Source: Pagrus major (Eukaryota > Chordata > Actinopteri > Spariformes > Sparidae). Taken from it: DNA of 64,000 nt. The translations under genes were made by a program, and so were the position numbers. This document shows positions 13,301-24,644 of this stretch, in pieces; position 1 is the first letter of the stretch, and each line of letters opens with the position of its first letter. The stretch is from contig NC_133216.1 of NCBI RefSeq assembly GCF_040436345.1, positions 20,175,792 through 20,239,791 on the forward strand, in the 5' to 3' direction. Under the pieces are notes generated by a model. The model searched no databases. It was given only the letters and a program-made list of their open reading frames with translations, and was not told the origin of the DNA.

Positions 13301-16300
13301 TGCGCCCCAGCTTCCTGTAGTACGGCGACATCAGAGCGTGACGGACAGGAGAGTGCTCCAGTCCCAGAGTGTGTCCGATCTCGTGGGCGGTCACCATGAA
13401 CAGGTTGTGTCCCTTGTGTCCGTTTAGCGTCCACCTCTCCGCCCGGTCGAAGTGGGCCTCCCCCCGGCGAGGCAGGAAGGCGTGAGCCAGAGTTCCTCCT
13501 GACAGTCAAAAAGGAGGGAAACGGTTAGAGGCTGACAGATGTACAGTATCACTGTGTACAGTTAAAGGCACAGTATGCAGGATTTGTCGCTGCTGTTTGT
13601 AAACAACAACCGCAGTGAGCAGTTCTGGAGAAAGATAGTTGATGGGCAGCTTTAATATCTGAGACTCAACAAAAAACTATCTTTCTTCAGAATCACTGAC
13701 GCCCAGAAACATCCCAAACGCAGCATAATAATAAGAAAATAAATAGAGGCAGAGGCGTCTCTGCAGATACAGACATGCCAAAACACTTCTAATGGATCCT
13801 AAGCGATGACTGAGAGGGATTACTTGAGTCATGAAAAATTCCTTTATGTTATACTTCTTTAAAAGTCAAATCAGATTAAAAGATAGTAGTGGTGGCTTGA
13901 TTCAGCCTTTGTTTGCAGATTTGATAGTAATGGATCAGTTAATTTTAATTTCTTAGTATTTGTATTGCTTATTTTAAAGTCTACAGTCAAATGTATCGAT
14001 GGTATTAGTTGATTAGCTCCAACTTTTAAACCAGTGGTTCCCAACCTGGAGGTCATGACCCTCACAACGAGTGCAAGATGAGTACTGATGATTAAGATGA
14101 TTAGTATAAGATATAAGAAAACACTTATATCTGTTTTTTTACTGACATTTTCTCTCCTCTTTGTTTTTTTTCTTGCAAAACACTGCAGTATTTTACCTCT
14201 CACACTGTAATTAAACTCAACTCTAAATATAAGAAAATGTATCAAACACGGAATAAAATCTTAAAAGGCCTTCAGCTAAATCATTCAAAGCTCAGCCATA
14301 AAAAGTCCTCATGTTTTGAGATCTAGGTCTCAATCAGGGCTCCAAACAACAAACAACATGATGTGGTCCCACCTGTAAACAGCCAATATGATGCAGTCAC
14401 ATGATGCAGATAATTTCACAACAGGTTTAACAAATACAAAATATAGGGAAAAATGAAATAAGAGATGAGATAATGTTTTCTGCATTTGGGCCCGATTAAT
14501 ATGTCTCTTTATATTGCCTTATAATTTGTCATTTTATGTAAAGAACATGGAATTGTCTTGTTGCAGGTGAGTGCAGTGTGTGATTAAACTATCTTAATCT
14601 GGTTTACTCACAGTAATCTGATTACTGTGTACACATAAACAGTGGGACATGTTACGATTTATTTATTTATGCAGTAGGTTGGGATCAAGATTTCTTTTGC
14701 AAGAGAGGCCTGAGAACAAATTACATACACAGGAGCGTAACACAAAACAAACATCACACACACACACACACACACAGATGTGATCAGATAGGTAGATCAG
14801 TGGCGACTTGAATCAACATGTGCTTGTCCCTCACCTGGCCCGTCGAAGGCGTTGCTCGCCCCGTCGTTGTGGTCTCCCTCATAAAAGGCCAGCCGGATGT
14901 CTGCGGGACCTTCAGGGGCCTCCTGGAACACCAGGCCCGACACGTTGCTCCACAGCTGGAAGGCAGCGTGCACCGCCAGCCGCACAGAGCCCAGAGACAG
15001 GTGGCGAGGCCAGTTCACTATCTGATAGGTCAGATGACGTTTGTACCACTTCTCGACTGGAGAACACACACACAGAGAGACACACGCACACAGAGACAGA
15101 GAGAGGAATAGAGATTTGAGACATGCAGGTCTGAAGCTCACAATCTTATTCATCACAAACTTGCAGCTGCAGATAAGCTCAAATCACTGCAAAAACCCTG
15201 GCAGGGATCCTGTAAGTAAGAATAGTCCACCCTTTCATCTGTAAAACATGATTTATTGTAATAAATGGAATAAAGCAACACAAAGTAGTTATAAGAGGAA
15301 GGAACATTTTCTTCTCGTCCAGAGAGATGAAAATTGGGAATTAAGAAATTCATGAAAAGAAGGACAGAAGGGAAACAGTCCTTTCAACCATATTCCATAA
15401 GCCATATTCCATCATTTAAAAAAAATGATTCAGAAATGAATACAACTTTCCTTCTAGCGCTGCTCACCACATGGAGGGCAGAAGATGTTGGTTGGCACTG
15501 GATAACTTACAAAAGCAGAGCCGTAGGCGTGAATCCATGCCAACAATGTGGTGTGTATGAACAAAAATGTTAATAAGACACAGGCAAAGCACAAACCCTG
15601 AGCGGTTCAGAGACAGGAGCATACCATCTGCTGGCTGCTAGCTCAGGTGAGCCAGACTGATACGAAGCTTTCAAACAATATGGAATGACAAAGAAAACAT
15701 GAATTTAACGTTTAATCTGTTATTAAAGACAATTAAAATATATCTTAGCAACAAAACCACAATACTATACTCACTCAGCCACCTGTCTTCAATTGCACTG
15801 ATTGAGCAAACAAGCACAAATAAAACCCAAACTACAAAACTGCCATTTGTACAACCTGACAGATATTAAAGGTTTTTTCTATGTTTTTGTTATCGTCAAT
15901 AAATCGATAAAACGACTGCTGCCTTGAAATAATTTTTTAAACACATTATCCAGTATCCATGTAGCACTGCATGACATATTCCCTCATTACCCTGAATGTG
16001 GGCACTGAAGTAGTATTTACTTATTTATCAGTTTATTTGACATGCAACCGATGCAATGTACTGTACATGGGACTTCTAGCCGTGACTCATTTGCAGTCCT
16101 TGTCTCTGGCCGGGCTTTTGAGGACAAACACATGATTGAAAACACTGTAAAATATAAACAAAAACTAAAATATGTACGCAATATGTTCACAGATGCAATG
16201 CAATTTATTTGTATTCTAATCTCGCTGCTTTCTGCCTGTTTGTATGCAGCCTTGTTTTTATTCATGGCGGGTATTTCTTTTAGTTTTGAAATTTAAAGTG

Positions 16301-19300
16301 TTTTTTTAAATACCAGTAAGTAGTAAAAAGGTTTCACGGACATTTTCTTATTATTATTAACTACTAGAGCAGCCATGTATTTACATCTTTCATATCAATA
16401 TTATACATTTGAATGCGAGTTATCCCGTGTTCAGACGTCATGTTTTGAAGTAGAACCTCTTCACATCCAAAAGAGCCAAAATGAAACCCCATGTTCGCTC
16501 ACAGCTGGATAAACTAACAAGCACTCTGAGTGCACGCTTGACTAAACAGTTTACTTCTACACGTGTCTGTGGTTTCTCAGCTTAGACGTAATTACATATG
16601 TCACAAACTTCAGAATCACACATTTGTTCGGGGATAGAGTGAAGGGGGAGTCGTGTTCAGTCGTTCTTTAATTTACAACACGTTAATCTCTTCAATATAT
16701 ACACAGGATTAACCAAAGTAGCAATCTGAACATCGAGCAAACACAACAGCAAACACACGAAAGCTCTCAACCATGCAGCACACATTCACAACAAGCAGAC
16801 AGAGAGGCTGCCTCGCAGGAAACAGTCATTAGATGAACCTTCAGGGAGAGGCAGCTAGAGAGAATGGACGCAGACTTGCTCTGACTGGGTGAAAAAGTTG
16901 TCAAATGCATTTTAAACAAGAAGACAAGATGAAAAGAAGATGTTGCAATATCATTTTCTTCCTTCCCCATATCTATAACGATTCAGATACCAGTGCGTTA
17001 AAGTTTTTGTGTGGATGTTCTGGATGTGCTTGAAGCTGCACAGGATTGTGTACACACTGATACTGATTCCAGCATTTCAGGCTGTATAGGAGACATTTTG
17101 TTACATGGATGTCAGAATCAGAACAACTCTAGGAGGAATTTTATTTTGAGTTGTGTGTAGAGTTTGCCGTAAGAATCGTCTGAACCATCTCTGCAAAAAT
17201 CAAACATTTCTGGAGTCAAAGCTGATCCGCCAAAGCTTTTGTGGTAATCACAATGGCTAGCCATGGCGTTAGCTAGTTAGCTCCACAAGCCCTGCCGAGT
17301 GTGTGTTGAATTAAGTGTGCAATGAATTAACAAGGAATTAAGCTCGTCTCGGTTTGGTAAAAGAGAGAACCTTGAATAAAAAAGGTGTCTGGTAAGATTT
17401 GTAGTCCCTCTCTCTCATTTCATTGACAGTGTTGCATGTTATAGGCACATAAAAATGGAGTTGATCTCTTCAGCTTTTTTGTTTATATTGTAGTCTTTGG
17501 GTTTAGAGCCGTCAAACACACCGTCACAGTGCAGTGGTAGTAACTCTAACAGAATGAAGGCCCTGATGTTTAAAAGTATTTGTACTTGTATTGGTAAGAG
17601 GGGCTTGAGAAGGTGAGAACGAGAATCAAATTCACTGGGTACTGCACTTAAAATGACTCGCCACAAGGGCTTTATACGTTTACACATACTTTCACATTTG
17701 AGGATTAGATAGAAAGTGGCAAAATGACTCAAGCGCACTTACAGTTGTCAAAATATTTAAAGACGTGGCCGACGTATGTTTGCCCCGACGTGGAGGCCAA
17801 ATGTGAGTGGGAGGTCTGCATTACACACCTCCGCTCAATCACACACAGAGGACTGAGGCAGCCAGGTTTGAGAACCCTTGAGTTATTTTAATGCCTTTTG
17901 TGCTCGGTTAAATAATATACAGCAGAGCGTCATGTGAAAGATGAGGACGATAAACCAGAGGTATGCGCTACATACCGTGAACTGCCATGAGAGCTCAATA
18001 GCGCCCTGGAGAGAGGGAAATATCTGGATATTATCTGGAGCCATTAAGACATGGGTCTGGCAATGACATCAGTGTGTGGTTTTGTTTGTGTAAACACACA
18101 AACAGAAGTTGTGCTTCAGCATCGACACAACACACGCCTCGGTGTAAACTTGAGAGTTGTGTAAACTTGATCTGTAGCCTTTTTCTTGCAATGTTTCACA
18201 GAAATATTAGATAGAAAGAGCCCAGAACACAATAAAAACAAGATTCAAGAAGGTAAGATGCAATGTCACTGCCATTTTCCTGTAAAAGTCTGATTCAGGA
18301 GTGGGACACTTGAACGCACTGCCTTGTTTTCCATACCCCAGCTTCAGTTTTCCCTCGCAGATGAACAATATCCATCAGACTTGTTGCCACATGATGTGTG
18401 TAGATCTGTCTTCTCAGTAAGACTCTGGCGCCTTCTCTCCGTCCCCGGCCCGCCGCAGTGTAAGAGGTCCCCGAAGACGGCAGAGAAGCCAGGAAGTCAG
18501 ATACACAAGACATTCCCCGACTTCCCTTATGGAAGCAATTACCATGATGCCCTGTATAGCAGCAGTGTGGGGCGGGTGGGTTATCACAGTCATTAGGAAG
18601 TGACTGAGATCATCTGATAGCCAAAGTTATTGTTTGCAGAGGTGCAGAGAGATTTGGTTTGTTACTGGTGTTAACTCGGAGGCTGTTTGAAGCTAAGTTC
18701 AGCATGCTAACAGGCTGGAAACATTTGGGATTATGTAAGTGCACGACTCATCAAAATATACAACAAAGGTTGATCATTTTAAAAACATTTGATTGCAATA
18801 TTTCACATATCGTAAATTAAAAAGATAATCGCTTATCCAAAAAGCTGCCAGTTTATTTTCTGTCAATCATTCGATCGATGATGGATATAGCTATCGATGA
18901 GCTGAGCTGAACTACAATCTGTGCATTCTGCTGAAACAGTTTAAAACTAGCGTATTTTGCAGGTAGGCCTATGTTGTAAAATGTAAAAAAAAAAAAAGTG
19001 GTTTCCAACAGTTTCCATGGGCAAGGCACAGATCCATGAGTGAACACCTCTGAAAAACACACACACGCTCACCTATCACACTTACAGGGCTTATCTTGGA
19101 CATGGGTGGTGGAATGTCAGCTCTGTAAATATCAGTGGGAACGACCATCAGATTCAACCACAAGTCAAGGTCTGCTTTCAGTTTCCAGGAAGCTAAGAGG
19201 CAGCCATGTTCACACTAAACAAAATCACATCACACCACAGCTGAGAGGGAATAAACAGAGCGACTCGTCTGCACGTTGATGTGGCCTGCAGGCTGGTTTT

Positions 19301-22300
19301 GGTAGCTAGCGTCAGCTGTCAAGGACAAACAGCTCAAAGAGTTAAGCGTTAAGTTGAAGTCATGGGTGGCTTGGCTCGCACGTATCTTAACTGTACAGAA
19401 AAGAGGTGAACTACAGGGGACGGGGGGACTTCCACTGGAAATATCAATACTACAGACACTTGCTTTGAGTTTACAGTGCTGTAAAGTAACAAGCTTCTTG
19501 ATAATGGCACTTCTCTTGTAATTTAACAAGTAACTTTTAAAAGTGACATTACCCAATACTATCAGGAGACATGAATCTCTGCACCAAATTTCATTGAATC
19601 AACCCAATAACGGTCACAACCAACCACAAATGTGAACTGAATGGTGCTAGAGGAAATGTCAGGAATCATAAACGTCAGTCGGATTTATTCTTCGGCTTCA
19701 ATAAATGTCAGTACAAAGAATTCTCCCAGAAATTTATTTCACTCAATCCAGTAGGTGTTGAGATACTTTAGTCTGGACCAGAGCAGTGGACTGAATGTAT
19801 ATAACTGGGGCTTCAAATCAAATGTCTCTGCTGTATCCACACATAAAACTCTCCCAGTAAACATTCTTCAAGTCACAGGCAGAAACATATCTGCCGTCAC
19901 AGTGTGATAAAGCAGACTCATGTTTGAGAACAAGGCGGTGATCACACAGCCTACGTCACTACATTGCTAAACTACATCAGTGGATATGTGATCAGTGGAT
20001 ATAAGAGGTTTGGCCTGAGGGTGTAAATGTAGCTGCTCTTTGTGTAATAATACAGCTACCTGTCACATGAGTCATGTCTGGGACTTGAATAATGACAGAG
20101 TTGTTTTCTTCATCAAGGCCAGACTGTAATCCATCCAAACACTCAGTCACTCAGCAACATATTCACTCATTTAGCCAGTAAGATATCTGGCCCTTGAGAC
20201 GGGCAGCCAGCCTGGCAAACAACATAATCCAGTCAGTCGGTTGTGGATGTGTTTACCAGGAGGGAACATGTCAGGTACTGACACGAAGAGGCAGCGGCAA
20301 ACATCAGCCACCGCTGCATTCCCTGAACATTAGCCAACGTCGTCAGTGACAGGAAGGAATGCACAGGCTTCACACATCATGAGGCTGGAGGCACCGGGCT
20401 GCTGCTGCCGCTCATTCACAAAGAGGAATGACAGCAGCAAAGGGAGACAGTAGGAACGTAAGTCATCGAACATGCAAACATGCAGCCTGTAACTCTATAA
20501 CAGGGTGAAAAATGGGTTCAGAGCCAAATAAGGAAAGTGAAATCCACTGATTCCTTGATCCATTTGGCTTCACCAACCCATATTGAAGACCCCAGTGTGA
20601 GAGGGTCATCTTACGAGCTAACATCACATGTAGGATAAATGAAAAATCCATTCAGGTTAAAAGATTTTGCTCCACTCGATGTCTTCCACACGTGTTTATG
20701 TGAGAGGAGAAATTACACCTCTTGGTAATTCTCAAGGATTTTCTGTAAAGCACCTCCTGAGCTAAGAGGGAAGAATGTTTGTGCTCAATTACATCATGCA
20801 GTCTGCAAGAAATTTAGCTGCTCAGCTGCACCGTTAAACACTTTAAATCCTTTAGTCTTTATCCAGTTCAAATTGCAGCGACCTGCTCACTGATGAATGC
20901 AGTTATTACTGCGTCTAAAGCAGAAAATTAGGATAATCTCAAACAAGAGCCTCAATAATTATCTTAAAGGGAAACTGCAGCATTTGTAGGGATACAAACC
21001 TGAAGAAGAGGAAATTGCTGTGACCCACAAACCTTTACATCTCCTAAATCATTTAACAAAACGAGAAAAACTACACAAAGGGTTAAGAGGTCTTTTTGAC
21101 TCAAGGGATTCTTAAACTTTCTCAACCCACAGAGCAGACTGTAACTCCTAAACTAAACATCAAAAATGTTATTGTGCAGAACTGAAGTTTAGGTTTTCAC
21201 CCATTAAGGATGACGTACAGGATACACGGACTTGTCTAATTGCATCTAAAAGCAGGAATCATCCCGGCTGACGCGTGCAACATCAGACGCCCCACCAGCT
21301 TTAATTACACCCCTCACGTCTATTTAGTGCTTTAGTTTACAGAGGTGGACCCTCCCACTTAACTGTTGGCTCTTTATGACCGCAGGACACACAAAAACCT
21401 GCACGTACAAGGCAATGAATGGAAACACACATACAAACATGGTGTCCTCACAATACCTTGTCCAGCAGAGCGCCTCCTGCGCCGCTGTCTCTTTCCAGTG
21501 AAGATGGCGTTTACCCTCTGAGCCCAGATCTGCTGGCTGCCCTCATCCGACACCCCGCAGCGAGGCTCCGACATCTGTCTCAGGGTGGCTCCGTCCAGCT
21601 CACCTGTGACAGGAAGTCGGGACAACCACTGGAAGTCGCTGCAGAGGGAAGGAGGATATGTCTGCATGATGTCGTTGCTGAACAGATATTTGGCTTTTCA
21701 AAATGAAGACGAGAGAGAGTGGACGAACAGACCGATGGATAGTGTTAACCATTCATCATTTTACAAGGATTATTCAATCTGCACCATTACAGTACAGTCA
21801 GTATACGGGCCAGAGGGTGAGGTTCTTCAAATTCCTGGATGGTTCAGAGAGGGTTCAGGAGGTGAGGGTGTGTTTTACTGCCCTGCACTCACGTTCAGCC
21901 CCGGGGCTCGTCCCACACCGAGCTCACCCTTCCCCCCTGATGAACACAACCAGCTAATTCTGATCAAAGCGTGGATAAAGACAACACGTCACCTTTGTTC
22001 TATCATATCACATTAGTTTAAGGACGTCTGATGACCTGTTGTGATTTCAACATTGATAACATGGTTCTCGGGCTCTTTGGCTTTAATCATTTTTAAGCTT
22101 CAATAGATGAAGGACAGCTCCAACACCTACCAGATAGCCGACTGTATCTCTGCTGTACTGTGGATGTGGTTGTCTGGGTGGAGGTAGCCGTACTTTTCCA
22201 GAAAAACCTGCAATTGTTATAAAACTTGTTAACACTGCTTCAGAAATGCTCCAATAAAACACATCAGAAAACAGATCATTATTTCCTGCTAGTGCTCATA

Positions 22301-23924
22301 TTTTAAAGATAATAAGGTGAATTTTTTGGGGATGTAGTTTATTTTACACACCTACAATCTCACTTTTTGTAAGAACACGCTGTGGTAAATCCCCAGAGAG
22401 ACATACCTCCCCTTGAGGGAACAGAAAAGAAATCATAAAAGTGTAAAGATAATTTTCCATTTGTGTTGTACGTAGCAGCTGGAAGGCTGCAAGACAGATG
22501 TATAGATCTAGACCACCCATAAGAGGGAGAAGCCTCAGGCGTGTCCTTAAAAATTTAATATAAGAGATAAGCACTTCATGCAAACATGCAAGCCGAGAAT
22601 AGTTCTGAAGGTTAACGCCTATATAATACAGTAAAAAAATGAACCAACGGCGTACATGACAACAGCTGTGGTTTGGGATTCACCATGTTGATGGTTTAAT
22701 ATTAGGATCTCTCAATCACAGCCCTCAGTGTGTGTGTAGAAGGTTTCATGTTCAGACAACAGCAGGCGCAGCTATGATTACAGATGTGGCGAAGGTGGGA
22801 TGGAAATTAAAATTGAGGAGATGACAGATGTGCTTCGGCTAACAGGAATGTGCAACCGAGTTGTCCCTTTGTCCCTTTGAAACATGCCAGGAGGCTTAGT
22901 TTTATGGAAGAGGGATGTTGTGGAAACACATGTAATAGCATGATGTTGGTACAGCTTTAATGTGTGGCCACCAAAGACAGCTGTCAAATTAAACTGGTGC
23001 GGTTTAAGCCACAGAGGGGCGACTCAATTGTAAAAAATCTCAAAAAGACACTGGGGCACAAATATTCTTTTAAAAGTGGGTTTGGTCTCCTTTCATGTCA
23101 CTATGCTGCCCAGGCAGCTATGGTATATGGCTGACGTGGTCTAAATATGTCACATTAACTTTAGTTGTGGACAATAAACTAAACACATCAGTTCTCAAGT
23201 CAGTACTTGTGACAGTTAACATCTCCAGTGCTTAGAAATATATTTCTTAAGACAAAATTTGACAGTCTTAAGGAAAATCATCCTTCACATGGACTCATCA
23301 TTTGATGTGACATAACCCAAGATATTTTTTTTTTTTTGCATTTGGGGCCCTGCTGACCCTGGCTGTTTGTATAGAAATGAAAATAAATGCAAAATTAAAC
23401 CACTTTTTCCTTTACATGTGTATTTTTTCTTCTGGCATAATTGAGCCACACCATATAGTAAAGTAATTAAGTGGTAACCATTCCCTTCACCATAAACTGA
23501 GCTTGTACATGTGATGAAGATGACAGAAAGCATACTTACCTAATTTTCATGTTTCATGTGTCATGGACTTTGCATGAAACAACGTTATTTTTGACAATCC
23601 AAAGTCATGCACAGAAAAATAAATGTACAATAGGTTGACTTTCAGTGACCTGGCTTACGTTTTTGGTCAATTCTCCGTGACTGCACACTAAACACTTGTG
23701 TTAATGTTACTATAACAACAGGTTGCATTACTTTATTCACACATCTGTCAAACACTACCGAGTCTAAATAAAGTGGCTCCTCTCTGACAGCAGTGTACCT
23801 CTGGCTCCGGGACCAGCGGTGATCCTCCGGCAGTCTGAGCGGAGATGAGGACGCTCACAGTCAGGATCCAGGCTGCCCTCATGTCCCGTCCAGCTCCACG
23901 CCGGTCCGGAGGTCGGCGGCTCAT
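6563..23924 (-). CDS. mmp28: matrix metalloproteinase 28 (epilysin)
   Basis: A secreted zinc endopeptidase of the MMP family. Coding exons in transcript order: 23882-23799, 22207-22131, 21638-21457, 15056-14835, 13498-13253, 8735-8586, 8221-8054 and 6957-6563; all junctions are in phase. From the Met at 23882 it encodes 507 residues; an in-frame upstream ATG at 23924 would give 521, against 520 in human. Residue numbers use the 507-residue form. A hydrophobic signal peptide (about 1-19) is followed by a prodomain with cysteine switch PRCGVSD (Cys about 81) and a basic furin site RQRRRRR before SAG (about 104-113). The catalytic domain has the zinc motif [11 protein letters not shown] (about 226-236) and Met-turn ALMSPYY. 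A four-blade hemopexin domain is bounded by cysteines in PLYC and WTGC. The segment KWYKRHL...[12 protein letters not shown] is diagnostic of MMP28. There is no membrane anchor. Confidence 0.95.
6958..8053 (-). other. mmp28: mmp28 last intron
   Basis: This intron separates exon 7 (donor AAAG/GTACTG) from exon 8 (acceptor GTGCAG/GGAAG). It is almost half occupied by a large imperfect inverted repeat (7041-7580). No coding sequence is supported. Confidence 0.85.
7041..7580. repeat. 540-bp inverted-repeat (MITE-like) element
   Basis: The two arms are reverse complements. AATACATATTTTTC near 7045 pairs with GAAAAATATGTATT near 7559. CATCTAGATTGTTTTGG at 7081-7097 pairs with CCAAAACAATCTAGATG at 7521-7537. 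AGAAATCCTGACCTGGTTAC and the following 60 bases (from 7195) pair with the block ending GTAACCAGGTCAGGATTTCT at about 7489. About 70 extra bases interrupt the left arm, and a 130-base unpaired centre separates the arms. There is no coding capacity. The structure fits a non-autonomous DNA transposon; the RNA would form a long hairpin inside the intron. Confidence 0.85.
9834..9895. repeat. fragment of a dispersed repeat
   Basis: The stretch TTTACTGTCAGAAATGACAA...GAAGCTGGAAAC recurs with few changes near 42896-42958 in por. The longer elements around it elsewhere begin or end with GCTGCAAC and AATCGATTAAT-like termini, so this is probably an internal remnant of that family. Confidence 0.65.
10255..10374. 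repeat. (CA)n microsatellite
   Basis: About 30 uninterrupted CA units (10256-10315) are followed by interrupted CAGA and CACA units. Tracts this long are usually polymorphic. Confidence 0.97.
11270..11990. repeat. dispersed teleost-type repeat, termini recognisable
   Basis: The block starts with CAGTGTTGGGGAGTTAAA and ends with CCAAAGTAATCTTCCGAACAC. Its inner parts include several TTACATTACTTATTACA-like stretches. I recognise the two ends as typical of a dispersed fish repeat, but no transposase remains and the family name is not certain. Part of the middle (about 11750-11830) has a partner near 18700-18780. Confidence 0.5.
13499..14834 (-). other. mmp28: mmp28 intron
   Basis: This intron separates exons 4 and 5. 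The segment about 13564-13620 (GGCACAGTATGCAGGATTTG...) resembles the end of a short dispersed repeat. A CA repeat lies at 14755-14776. No exon is seen. Confidence 0.75.
14755..14776. repeat. (CA)n microsatellite
   Basis: Eleven CA units lie in the intron, about 60 bases downstream (in transcript sense) of the donor of exon 4. Confidence 0.9.
15057..21456 (-). other. mmp28: mmp28 large intron 3
   Basis: A 6.4-kb intron splits the furin-site exon (donor ACAAG/GTATTG) from the first catalytic exon (acceptor CTCCAG/TCGAG). I saw no exon on either strand; the open frames here lack splice context and family resemblance. A repeat fragment at about 18700-18780 (ACATTTGGGATTATGTAAGTG) has a relative near 11770. 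The block 15055-15110 is CA/GA-rich. Confidence 0.75.
22208..23798 (-). other. mmp28: mmp28 first intron
   Basis: This intron lies between the signal-peptide exon (donor AGAG/GTACAC) and the exon encoding FLEKYGYL. It is AT-rich with a T run at about 23325. No exon or named repeat was identified. Confidence 0.8.
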
Positions 23925-24160
23925 TGCGGGACGACCACGCGATCAGCACGCCGCTCCCTGCGTGGCGCATTTCAGTTCAGCTCCTAGTATTTTTTCCATT
24001 GTTGGTTTTCCTGGCTGTCAGTGAGGGAGAGCATGCTGCTGCTCGCCTGAAGTCTCCATCCATGAGAGGAGAGGAGGTGCTGGAGCCTATTCAACCCGAG
24101 GGAGTGTAACAGGGGGCGGGGACAGCACCGCCCCACTGCCCGCACCGCACCGACTCCAGA
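23925..24160 (-). promoter_or_regulatory. mmp28: mmp28 5' flank with GC box
   Basis: The sequence directly upstream of the mmp28 start codons is clearly more GC-rich than its surroundings. It contains GGGGGCGGGG at about 24112-24121, a GC-box (Sp1-type) motif, followed by a second CCGCCCC-like motif near 24127-24135. This fits the 5' UTR and proximal promoter of mmp28. The transcription start is not mapped. Confidence 0.5.
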
Positions 24161-24644
24161 TGAATGTCAAATAGTAGTTTTTTTTTAATGTATGTATGTT
24201 TAATGTTTAATGGACAAATAGACTCATGTGTTGCAAATGATGTATATCAACTCACACAAAGCACAGGGAAAAGATCACAGTTTTTAATATCATTTTGGAA
24301 AGAAAAAAAAAAAAGAACCCAAGTAAAACATTTCCGTTCATACAAAACAATGGTACGCATCTACCTGACAAAACATCTGCAACTAGAATCTGAGGAAAAT
24401 TAAAAAGATGTACAAAGAAATGAAACAAAAAATAAACCCAACACAAACATCTGACCACATGCCAATCAGCCCCAAAGTCCCGTCACAGTATCTCAACACA
24501 TCGTTCCCCTCTCTAGCAGATGAGCAGTCAGGATGTATAAAAGGTACATAGATCAGAATGTCTGGTCCATGTCCCCTTCCCCCAAACTAAACACTTCCTC
24601 CATGGCGAACTCCAGGGCTGGAATGGTTTCCATCTGCTCAACAC
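24161..24644 (-). other. taf15: taf15 3' UTR and intergenic
   Basis: The stretch runs from the taf15 stop codon to the mmp28 promoter. TTTAAT at several places (for example 24197-24210 and near 24284) reads ATTAAA on the minus strand, a common variant poly(A) signal. No coding sequence is seen. Confidence 0.5.

Noticed and set aside
6563-23924. mmp17 as the identity of the metalloproteinase
   Set aside because: MMP17 is GPI-anchored with a hydrophobic C-terminal tail. This protein ends soon after the hemopexin domain, and the catalytic-domain segments match MMP28.
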